Below the pieces are notes generated by a model. The model worked only from the letters and a program-made list of their open reading frames with translations, had not been told where the DNA came from and did no database searches. Shown piece after piece: positions 38,390-47,296 of a DNA stretch of 64,000 nucleotides. The DNA is from Rosa chinensis (lineage: Eukaryota > Streptophyta > Magnoliopsida > Rosales > Rosaceae), in contig NC_037093.1 of assembly GCF_002994745.2 (NCBI RefSeq), positions 8,730,400 to 8,794,399 of the forward strand. Direction: 5' to 3'. Positions within the stretch are counted from its first letter, which is position 1. Every line of letters begins with the position of its first letter. Made by a program: the position numbers and the translations under genes.

Positions 38390-39160
38390 AAAATGAAGAC
38401 TTCCGTCTTTTCTTTACACAAAGAATGTAAACGTAAAAAGTGACTATCTTTGAATCTTTTGGATGAAACCTAATAATGATTGGGTAAAAAGCTTGAAGAA
38501 ATGAAAAGGGTCTTCAACAATGGGGTTCAAGAATGTTCAGGTACTGAAAAGTCAAGCAGAAATGGGAAACTCAACGGATGACTTTTTCATAGAGGATGAA
38601 ATTAACAAGACGGTACGTGGGTGACGAATTTGTGACTGTTATTAGACATGGATTATTCTCAGTAATCTTAGAAATCTATAAAATCGCCAAAGAAGGCGAG
38701 ACATGAGGAGGTAGTTAAAACCGTTACGCTTACGGATTTAGAAAGAGAGTCATTGGGTGAGGCCAAAATGAGGAGGGTAAATAGTTAATTTTTCTTTTCT
38801 TTTTTTCTTTATTACTCTTAGGTTCTCACATACGGTTTGGTTTTTTATGTTTTTTGGAATTACTGAATAAATACATAAAATTAAAGAAATTGATAGTGGG
38901 TAGTTATTTTCAGTTTTATGCCAAATAATAATTTTATCCTTATATGAATATATGATATATTGTGTTTTTCTTGCGAAATAAATATATATTATTTTTGTTT
39001 GTACTATTTTGTTTCCTGATTAGATTTGGTCAAGTCATGTGCCTATAAAGGTATATAGTCTCCTGCTTTTTGGGGTTTTTTTTTTTTTTGATGAAGTGCT
39101 CTTTGGGTTTCAACTTTCTTCGACTGTAGGCTATATTAATATTTGAACAAGAACCAAGTT
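38390..39160. other. intergenic, upstream of the DUF936 gene
   Basis: The AT-rich promoter region of the minus-strand DUF936 gene. Nothing else is recognised. A phrase at about 39024 (GATTTGGTCAAGTCATGTGC, then TATAAAGG) resembles one just upstream of the F-box pseudogene (about 41898), which may reflect an old duplication. Confidence 0.4.
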
Positions 39161-39163
39161 GTA

Positions 39164-39217
39164 TCATGAAGAGAAAGAGAAGTAAATCATTGAGAACTCA
39201 AGTGAGCAACCCACATT
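39164..39217 (+). pseudogene. possible start of a second F-box-like gene, cut by a LINE
   Basis: An ATG at 39164 opens MKRKRSKSLRTQVSNPH and then hits a stop at the LINE insertion. Its upstream context (GATTTGG... TATAAAGG..., TCATGAAG) resembles that of the F-box pseudogene starting at 42026, so it could be the broken 5' end of a paralogue. No F-box residues remain, so the assignment is speculative. Confidence 0.2.
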
Positions 39218-39220
39218 GAT

Positions 39221-39647
39221 TTTTTTTTTTTGGCTCAAAAAGAGGGATAAGAGGCGCAAAATAGCTCTTTACCGCCCCCATCCATGTTATTAAAAAAGGT
39301 ACAAAAAGGAAGAGGATGAAGCCAAAACCTCCATAGCACAACACAACATACATTAAAGGAAAATATCTAATGAAAAATGAAATTGAAGAAGACCCAAATG
39401 GTCATTCCTGCATGCAAGTGGAAACAATGAAAAGAGGAGTCAAATCTCACCAAACTAAAAGTAGTACCATGATTTGTTAGAATGTCAACAACTTTGTTAT
39501 CTTCCCAAAAGATATGTGAGGAACGAAAATGCATTTGAGAAATGCCGTTCATCCACTCTATCCTAAGCAGCCATGGCACCAAATGAGGAGAGTGGAGAAA
39601 ATTAATAACAATGGAAGAATCCACTTTGATTTAAACATGTTGACTTT
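39221..39647 (-). mobile_element. 5'-truncated LINE fragment (RNase H end)
   Basis: The minus-strand frame at 39624-39367 includes VDSSIVINFLHSPHLVPWLL and then RSSHIFWEDNKVVDILTNHG, the C-terminus of the RNase H domain (RVT_3 type) that ends plant LINE polyproteins, where HIxREGNxxAD.LAN is usual. The T-run at 39221-39230 is its poly(A) tail read on the other strand. CACATTGAT occurs at both borders (39212-39220 and 39648-39656), consistent with a target-site duplication. Only the 3' end was integrated, as is common for LINEs. Confidence 0.8.
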
Positions 39648-39931
39648 CACATTGATAAAACATACAACAGCAGTGTGAAGTGATTAACTGGACCTTATAT
39701 AACATATGTGCACATTATTACTCATTGAAATCAGTGTGACATAAAGTTTCTCACAAGATGTCCGTATATCCCAAATATTAAGCAGATACTAACATAATAA
39801 CATTTGTGAGAATGGTTTTATACATGGATAATTGTGGATTTATGGGTAGTAAAGAAAATATAATTTATTTTTTCTTTTCTTTTTGGAATACAGTATTTGT
39901 CATGTTTCTTGTGTCTTTTTTTTTCCCTCCA

Positions 39932-39950
39932 TTTAATTACTACCATAGTT
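39932..39950. repeat. retroposon target-site duplication, left copy
   Basis: 19 bases, identical to 41863-41881. Confidence 0.85.
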
Positions 39951-40017
39951 TTTTTTTTGAGAGAAACAAAAAAAAATTCATTCAATCAGGCGAACCTACA
40001 TTTTTGGGGGTGAGGTT

Positions 40018-40040
40018 TGTGTGTGTGTGTGTGTGTGTGT
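40018..40040. repeat. (GT)n microsatellite
   Basis: A GT run of about 11 units inside the LINE-type retroposon. Confidence 0.9.
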
Positions 40041-41072
40041 TGGGAGGGGGGATGAGGATATAAACCAATACCCCAAACAGAAGGCAGTTATATGTACCAC
40101 GAGCCGATAGAGGCTCAACTATAACTGTAATACCTTGGAAAATTACTCATAACAGATCTACCCGAAACTATCAGTAAAATCCCATAATCAACAACATAAG
40201 AGACAACATCCTCTTCTACACCATGTCTCAAAATTACCAAGACCACGTGCAAGCATCGCATGTCAACATGTTGACAACAAGAGTAAACCGAAGTCCCTGA
40301 GGATGACGCCATAACCATGGCTCCACAACATGACCCTACCCCAACTCAAAAGAGTGGGGACTTATTAACCATAACCAAAAAACCTAAAAAAAAAATTAAA
40401 ACCCTAATAATAAATAAGAACCAGCCGCCGGAGCCCTCCCCTTCCTCTCCCCAAAGCTCTGACGCCCGCCTAAGAGCATTCACCGGAGAACCAAGAACTA
40501 CACAATTGACCTCCTCGTCAAAACACAAAAAATAGTGGCCACCTCAGCCAACCATCAACCTTATGGCCTGACCATCACCAATGAGCTATTGTTCCCATCC
40601 ATCATGAATCAACCATCGACCCTGATATTCAACACCAACCCACCAACTATAGCCACCATGCATCAAGATTAGAGAAGCCCAATCACTACATCCTTTTCTT
40701 CTTGATGTAGAACGGTTGACAAGAAGAATCGAAGAACAGCTCAATCAATCCAAAGGAAAACCCAGTTTGCTGCAAATTTGGCATTCGGTGTACGAATCAT
40801 GATTGCTATACCTTTCTGGAAAGAGAACGACACCAGGAACAAAACTCGTCACTTCGCCACGACGTGTGGGCTTTTTCGGGCTTTCGGGATCATTTAGGGC
40901 CTCAAAACTGCAATTTATTGTATTTTTTTTTTCAAAATTTTCAGTTTTCTAATTTGTTTTGTTTTTACTCGTGGGCTTTAGGGTTTCATTGTTAATCGAC
41001 CTATGGTTTCTTTTCTCATATATAAGCAACCTTAAACAGCTGCAAAACCTATCTTTTATCATATTATCAATC

Positions 41073-41479
41073 GAGGGCCCTTCCACTAAGGGATCCTTTT
41101 TTTTGGTTTTTCTACGGATAGGCATTAGATCAACTTTTCGATCACATTTCGGTATCTCAACTGTTCAGCTTTTAGGTCCTAATATGTAGATCATTTCTAC
41201 AAAATTTCAGCCAAATCGGTGATCGTTAAGGTATCAAACTAGATTAAATCAATGGACGAACCAAATCTGTCAAACTTGAACTGTTCATACTTAAAATCTT
41301 AAATCACCATTTTGAATGCCTTAACGATAATCAATATGGTTGAAAATTTGCAGAAGTGATCTACAGATTAGGACCTAAAAACTGAACGGTTGAGATGCAA
41401 AAATATGATCGAAAAGTTGGTCTAATGCCCTATCCCTAGAAAAAACCAAAAAAATGGATCCCTTACTAGAAGGACCCTG
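41073..41479. mobile_element. Mutator-like MITE, 407 bp, long inverted repeats
   Basis: The two halves are inverted copies of about 170 bp. Left arm landmarks are AAGGGATCC, CAACTTTTCGATCA, CAGCTTTTAGGTCCTAAT and GATCGTTAAGG. The right arm carries their reverse complements (CCTTAACGAT, ATTAGGACCTAAAAACTG, TGATCGAAAAGTTG, GGATCCCTT). A 10-bp direct repeat ATTATCAATC flanks it (41063-41072 and 41480-41489), in the Mutator size range. There is no coding capacity. A related copy lies at 44973-45382. Confidence 0.88.
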
Positions 41480-41862
41480 ATTATCAATCAAATTGAGAAT
41501 TTTCTCATTTATCTCTAGTAGACTCCAGAATTCTTATTTTAGGTTTATTGTTTGTAAACCTAGGGTTACTTTTCTGACTGCGTCACTTCTCCTCCACCAT
41601 CTAGCCAGACAACTTGATACTGCCACCAGAAAAGATGCAAGATCGTTCTCCGCAAACCGCCGCTCTCACCAATTGGAAGAAAAATAGATCAAGTACGACT
41701 CCACGCCCAAAGCACCTACATCCCTACCTGGCTGCAGCCACCATACTCCGACTAGGCAGAGAGCTGTCTTCAATGTTGGGGCGCCGACGGACGAGAGAAA
41801 CCAATGCAAGGAGGAGCCCAGTTTTCTGGAGCTAAACCCTTCTGTTCTCCAGAAGTTAATTT

Positions 41863-41881
41863 TTTAATTACTACCATAGTT
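41863..41881. repeat. retroposon target-site duplication, right copy
   Basis: 19 bases, identical to 39932-39950. Confidence 0.85.
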
Positions 41882-42025
41882 ACCTTTTCCATATTGGATT
41901 TGGTCGGTTCATAAGCCAATAAAGGCTACTCTCTCTTGGGTTTGTGCGATTATTAGGGTATTGTACTTGGTCTTCGGCTCCCTTTAGTGTTTGAAAGATA
42001 AAACCGAAAAGAACCACAGCTGATC

Positions 42026-44344
42026 ATGAAGTACCGCACTTCAACCAGATTTTGTGATCTTCCAAATGAAGTTCTGGAACACATTCTTTCCTTCCTTACC
42101 ATCAAAAACCTCGCTCGAGTCGGTCGTGTTTCGAAAAGATACAGCAAACTTCATCCATCAACCCTGTCATTAAGGGGGGGGGGGGTGTATTCAATAAAGA
42201 CTCTATAGGATTGTTTTTTATTTTAAGATTCATTTAAAATCCTGTGGTATTCAATTTAGATTTTAAAAAGTCCTTTAAAATCTTGAGGTATATAAACAGA
42301 TGGCCAATTATTTGCCTTGGTCAGAGTCCATTCCAGAAGATATCCTTACAAGAGTTCTCTAGGTGTTGTGTATGATTACTAATCTGCCAAGCTTGCTGAT
42401 ATTGAATGCAATGATGTAAGTTGAAGTTTTGAGTCTTTCACTTGCAATTTAGGTATACATGAATGAGATGTTTAAGATAAAGTTTGGTTTTGGTTTTGTT
42501 TAAAATTAGGGAATGGATGCAAGTTCTTTAGAAGTTGAGGACAGGGATCATGTGGAAATGATGCTCAAGTACATCGACGAGGATGGAGATCTCCGTCGTT
42601 GGAGCCTACCGGATATTAAACGCCCTAATTATTGGACTCTTAGTCAATCGCTCAAAGTTGAATTGCTTTACTAATCCATACATGTATGAAAAGGTTTGGA
42701 ATGTAGACCTTAATATGACGAAAACACCTGGGAACTATGCTTTGAGATATAAGATATCCTTATATATGAATTTGTAACCAGTAAAAAAAAAATCTTGCTA
42801 ATACAATATAGTAGAATCTATTAAAATCCAAACAAATATTACTAATAAAATACAGTAGAATCTGTTCAAATCTATATGGAATTAAAACAATCTGTGGGTT
42901 CTGCAGAGTCTACGAGAATCCATGGATTATAAAAAGTCAGACAGAATCATTTAAAATCCAAATTGAATACACCCCCCTAAGTTCAGACAAATCCTCTGAT
43001 GCAAGTATTTCCACATGTGACCGGCGGAAAGAACTGTTGGGTTCCTTGGAGAGGTTCTTGATTCGACGTGGGTGTAATAAATTACAATGCTTTCGATTTT
43101 CTTGGTGCTCTCATGATCACGATCAAGGCAAACCAGAATGTTGCTACCCCAAGGACCTGAATTCGTGGATTATCAAGTATATCGACAATGTAGTAAGGTG
43201 CAATGTTGAAGAGCTTCATCTTAAGACAAACATATATTCACGGGAACCATTAATTCTACGTGGAATCTCCTGTTTCTCGTTGCGAATCATTAAGGTATCT
43301 ATATGTCGAGGGAATAATGTTTACAAATATCCAAACACCCCTTAGCTCCCCCTCCTTTTCTAATCTCGAATGCCTGAAGTTGAAACTAGTTTGTATACCA
43401 GATGAGGGGATTTTCAAATGGATCTCCCATTCTTGCAAATGCATCAAGGAGTTAGTGTTGGAAGACGTATATGGTTTTGGTATTTGGAATATTACCATCG
43501 AAAGCTCATCTTTGAAATCGTTTAGTTTTATTTTGAATTGGGTTTCCATTTACAATCTTATTATCACCTGTGAGAAACTTGAAGATGCATGCATCTATTT
43601 GGGGAAGCCGTGTCACACAGGTGGAGCGCTATGTTTTTCGGCACCAAATCTATAAAATTTGAAATGGAGTGGACACGTGATGATGTTCCAAGACTTGAGC
43701 GAATTCATGAGTTTAGAAAAAGCTGAGATTGAGCTAGACCCCGTGGTGATTGACTTTAACAATGTATTCAAGCTGCTTCATATATGGTATTCGAAGTGCT
43801 AAAGTCGTTCTGGATTTATCTGAAAGGACCATGAAGTGTCTGCACGAGGGAGGTTTAATGCCAGAACGACTACAACTACATAATGTTTGTTGTTTAAGAA
43901 TTCGTGGTTTGAGCTTAATGGATGTTGATGTCCCCGCTATGGTCTCCCTTTTGAAAGGAATGCCAAACTTGGCTACTTTGCACATAGAGGCTGGCCGGAC
44001 TGGAAGTAGCTAGATATAGATCATTATATTTTAGTCGTATGTCGGACTGGGAGTACTGGCTGGAAAAGCTTGCTTTTATACATAACCTAAAGGAGGTGAC
44101 AATAAAGCTTTCCAGTGGAGGTAATGGAATCAGCTTTACACAGTATATCATCCATCACGCTCTACAGTTCCAGAAAATGGTTATCTATTATTTACCTGAG
44201 GAATCTTATGAAGTCAGGAGGTACAAATGGCCAAGGACTTCGAATGCTAAAGTTGTCTTTCACGTGCGAGAAGATAAATATGAGAGCATAGATAATGTGT
44301 TTGATTTGCTGGATTGGGGTGTTGATCCATCGGAACAAAATTGA
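42026..44344 (+). pseudogene. F-box/LRR/FBD-type gene, disrupted
   Basis: The start MKYRTSTRFCDLPNEVLEHI, then LSFLTIKNLARVGRVSKRY, is a clear F-box (Skp1-binding), about residues 8-45. The frame is then interrupted by an 804-bp TAA-flanked element (42174-42977) and continues at 42981. Leucine-rich segments follow (VEELHLKTNIYSREPL, FSNLECLKLKLVCIPDEG, LKEVTIKLSSGG), ending in an FBD-like RRYKWPRTSNAKVVFH. There are further lesions: a frame change near 43275-43290, a stop at about 43653, another frame change near 43730, and a stop near 44013. F-box/FBD proteins act as SCF ubiquitin-ligase adaptors; this copy cannot make a full product. Confidence 0.85.
42174..42977. mobile_element. PIF/Harbinger-like element (804 bp) inside the F-box pseudogene
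   Basis: The ends are GGGGGTGTATTCAAT (left, after a longer G-run) and ATTGAATACACCCCCC (right), with subterminal AAAATC/GATTTT-rich inverted sequence. The flanks are TAA on both sides (42171-42173 and 42978-42980), the 3-bp target preferred by PIF/Harbinger elements. The interior (42300-42780) has short frames such as VEDRDHVEMMLKYIDEDGDL that I cannot assign and that may be captured sequence. No DDE transposase is recognised. Confidence 0.75.
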
Positions 44345-44972
44345 TTCAGAGATATGATTCCAGCGCTAAAGTTGTCGATCAGTAAGGTTATGAGAATGAA
44401 CTCTAGTGAAGGGCAACTTGAGGACTTCCCAACAGGTCACCCATCCTAGTATCTTTAGACGAAGAATACGCTATATATGTTGATACTTTGAATGCTCATT
44501 TATTTTGTTTTGAACCCGTGTAACTATTTGGCAGTATTACATAAGTATTTGGCTTAATATTCATATTATGTATGTTTTCCCTATGTCTGTTTAAATGATT
44601 GTTTTTCCTCGTGCCATGTGTCAATAAGGCGGTGTATATATGAGTTTAGCATTCTTTTTTTACCACTCTTTACTGAATGACTAGCTTCGATTTTGTTAGA
44701 TTCTGGCATGTGCATGGTTGTATGATACTATGCTTTTAAAAAGGATGTGAGTGATCACAATTTTAACAAATTCCATTTAACCATTAGAGGACACATGTAT
44801 GTTTTCTTATCTACAGTTTTTGTTTTTGTTTTACAACTGTTGATGTCTCATGCTTCACTTTTTGGTGGCATATATATGGTTGCAGGCTCGATCAGTTTTT
44901 TAATTTGCAGAAGGAAAGCTGCTGCAGTTTTCCAGCAGGCTCAACTGTGACTAATGTGAAAATATATGTATA
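44345..44972. other. spacer between F-box pseudogene and MITE
   Basis: AT-rich. It contains a 41-base 5S rRNA-like piece (listed separately) and nothing else that I recognise. The frame at 44747-44950 is hydrophobic and has no family match. Confidence 0.5.
44411..44451 (-). pseudogene. 5S rRNA 3'-region fragment
   Basis: The minus strand reads TACTAGGATGGGTGACCTGT, then TGGGAAGTCCTCAAGTTGCC. Plant 5S rRNA has TACTAGGATGGGTGACCTCC, then TGGGAAGTCCTCGTGTTGCA near its 3' end. Only about the last third of the 120-base RNA is present, without the internal promoter's A-box end, so it is not a functional 5S gene. It could be a stray 5S copy or part of a 5S-related retroposon. Confidence 0.75.
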
Positions 44973-45377
44973 CAGTCCTTCTTGGTTAAGGATGTTCTTA
45001 CCTTAGTTTAGGAACATATTTCAAGTTTTTGACAACTTTTCGATCACATATTCACATCTTAACCGTTCAGTTTTTAGATTCTAATGTATAGATCATGTCT
45101 ACAAAATTTCAGCCAAATTGATGATCGTTAAGGCATTCAAAAATGCAATTTACAATAATGAACACGAACGGTTCTGGTTCGACAGATTCGGTTTGTTCAT
45201 TGGTTTAATTGAGTTCGATACCTTAACGATCATCAATTTGGCTAAAAATTTGCAGAAGTGATATATATATTAGGACCTAAAAACTGAATGACTAAAATAT
45301 CAATATATGATCGAAAAGTGGTCAAAAACTGAAAATCTGTTCCTAAGATTCAGGTAAGGATATCCTTACCTGAGAAG

Positions 45378-45382
<5 letters not shown>
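44973..45382. mobile_element. Mutator-like MITE, about 410 bp, second copy of the 41-kb family
   Basis: It has the same landmarks as 41073-41479: CAACTTTTCGATCACATAT, CCGTTCAGTTTTTAGATTCTAAT, GATGATCGTTAAGGCATTC on the left, and their reverse complements on the right (CCTTAACGATCATCA, ATTAGGACCTAAAAACTGA, ATGATCGAAAAGTGG). The termini are CAGTCCTTCT and AGAAGGACTA. Flanking TATATGTATA versus TATATATATA (9 of 10) could be a target-site duplication, but the DNA is low-complexity. Sequence divergence from the first copy shows that the family is old or heterogeneous. Confidence 0.8.

Positions 45383-45438
<56 letters not shown>
45381..45438. repeat. (TA)n microsatellite
   Basis: About 28 TA units directly abutting the right end of the MITE at 44973-45382, probably an expansion at its TA-rich target. 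Confidence 0.9.
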
Positions 45439-45441
<3 letters not shown>

Positions 45442-45898
45442 ACTAAGACCATTCATACCACACTTTATGTGCATCGATAAAGATATGAAAATTTTCAAGC
45501 ATATGGTTATTCCATGATCTTGTGCAGTCTCAGATTATACTTGTCTAAAGATTTGCCTGTTTCATATCTACATTTTTTGTCCGTGACCAATTACAAGTTA
45601 TACAAATTAAAGAAATCCCTTCATAAATAGCTACTGCAATTGATGAAGTAAAATTGGACCCCATAAGTAACGAGTCTGAGAGTGAACAATTCATCTAGTT
45701 GGAAACATTTTGTCTAGAAGTTAAGAGTTCAGTCCGAGTGAATACTGTGCAGTACGTTAGTTGCTGGCAAAGGAATTTCTCAACCCATGCTAACTACTGC
45801 GCGTGTGTATGTACGTCTTGCTTTTCAGTTTGATGCACTTGATTTCATTTTTGTGCATTGTTTTAAGAACTTGCTTTCCATGTACTAATACTCAGGTA

Positions 45899-46082
45899 TA
45901 GGGGTGTTCACCTGGTCAGTTGCTGACCAAATAATTTATGCTCAATAACTCTTAGATTTACATCCAAGGGTGAAAAACAAAACACCTCAACTTAAAAATA
46001 ATTCTCTCCGCCATTGGATTTACATCCAACGGTGATTGAGCATTATTTTCTTGGTCAGCAACTGACCAGGTGAACATTTTCG
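45899..46082. mobile_element. small palindromic MITE, 184 bp, 10-bp TSD
   Basis: Left arm TGTTCACCTGGTCAGTTGCT, continuing GACCAA, is the exact inverse of the right arm TTGGTCAGCAACTGACCAGG, continuing TGAACA. The direct repeat TACTCAGGTA lies outside (45889-45898 and 46083-46092). A 10-bp duplication with non-hAT termini fits a Mutator-like MITE. The interior also holds a second inverted pair (CTCAATAA and the TTACATCCAA/CGGTGATTGAG region). Confidence 0.85.
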
Positions 46083-46814
46083 TACTCAGGTAATAATTAA
46101 AACTATCGTCTTTTTTCAACAAGATTATTGATCAAATATAAGGGATGCAACGGGAGGACTTTTTGGCCAGGATGTCATGCATCAATCCTTTTATACGATC
46201 TCGTCCATGCAAGCCTATCGTACTCCAAAGTGTTGACGTCAAATGCCGTTATTATTGGTATGATCTCACCCATCTAGTAATTAATAGTTGATTGCATTTG
46301 GTGTACACTTAAATAGTATTGGTAGAATTCCAAACCAGCCGGTACGTATATATATAGCTTTTCAAAAAAGAGTGTCAGGTTTGTATTAGGTAATTTAGAG
46401 GATAACCTAGGTAGCTAGTACTTTAATTCTTGGGTTAACTACAAAGCACTACCAGACAATAGATTTTTTGACAACAAAGTCCACAACCTTTTCCCTTATA
46501 CAATTAAGGACACACACTATTCTCCTTTTACCTCTTTTTGTTCTTTACACAGTATCAGCTTATATTTTACTTTTCCAGACTAAACACAGTATCAGCCTAA
46601 GGACTAGCCTTCAACATGCCACAACTTCGCCTAACGACTTCCTGTCTAAGCGGCTACTATCAGGGCGGAATCACTGCTGCCTTAGTATGATAAGAGTCAG
46701 TCTTTTAAAATAAAATAGAAAGCTTGCTACTGCTTACTAACTGCTACTGTTACCAAAACATAAATGCAGAAACAGCAAAATATTTTTGTGACGGGGTACT
46801 AGGCACAAACTGAA

Positions 46815-46824
46815 TTTATTTATT
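46815..46824 (-). terminator. candidate viral poly(A) signal
   Basis: The minus strand reads GAATAAATAAATTC, two overlapping AATAAA hexamers, about 260 bases downstream of the viral TATA box. In caulimovirids a poly(A) signal lies about 200 bases after the pregenomic RNA start, so the spacing is as expected. Confidence 0.5.
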
Positions 46825-47078
46825 CAAACATAAATACAGATACAGAACCCAGAGCCTCACTCTTGGGCAAACAGCTAGAAGCTGCTTAGCTACTCATAAC
46901 TTGATTACAAATACTTACTTGGAATCAGATGCACACTTGCATAAAGAGATTTATATAAAACCTGCTACTGCTGCTACTATGGCTTCCTTATTTTTGAGAG
47001 AATCTGATTCTGCTCAATTTTCGAATATTAGACTGATGTTTTCTACTTTGAATGCCTTCTAAGGGAAGCTAAAGCTCC

Positions 47079-47085
47079 TTATATA
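47079..47085 (-). promoter_or_regulatory. candidate pregenomic RNA promoter TATA box
   Basis: CCCTATATAAGGAGC on the minus strand lies about 210 bases after the end of the viral polyprotein frame. This is the position of the 35S-type promoter in caulimovirids, and the TATATAAGGA context is typical. Transcription would run to lower coordinates through a leader of several hundred bases. Confidence 0.55.
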
Positions 47086-47296
47086 GGGAGCGGAACTCAA
47101 ATTACAATTCAAAACAACAAAATGTACAGAACGACTCCGTGATTTCCTGCTTTCCTTAGTGCTCCTGCTGGTGGAGGTCGGCCGGGGAAAAAGAAGATTC
47201 CTTTAGGTGAAATGTTTTTCACCTGCTTTTTGAAAAGCAAAAGTCACTTTTGGGAAAAATCCAAAAGGACTTTCGGTGTTTTCTACACCTGCTGTT

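Larger units (their letters stand above)
39951..41862 (-). mobile_element. LINE-type retroposon with 19-bp target-site duplication
   Basis: A perfect 19-base direct repeat, TTTAATTACTACCATAGTT, flanks this segment (39932-39950 and 41863-41881). The left border begins with a T-run that is a poly(A) tail on the minus strand, next to GTTTCTCTC. A long duplication plus poly(A) indicates target-primed reverse transcription. No reverse transcriptase frame is visible inside, so it is a truncated or non-autonomous LINE derivative, or a retroposed transcript. It was later hit by the Mutator-like MITE at 41073-41479. Short open frames at 40317-40535 and 41493-41835 have no family resemblance. Confidence 0.8.
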
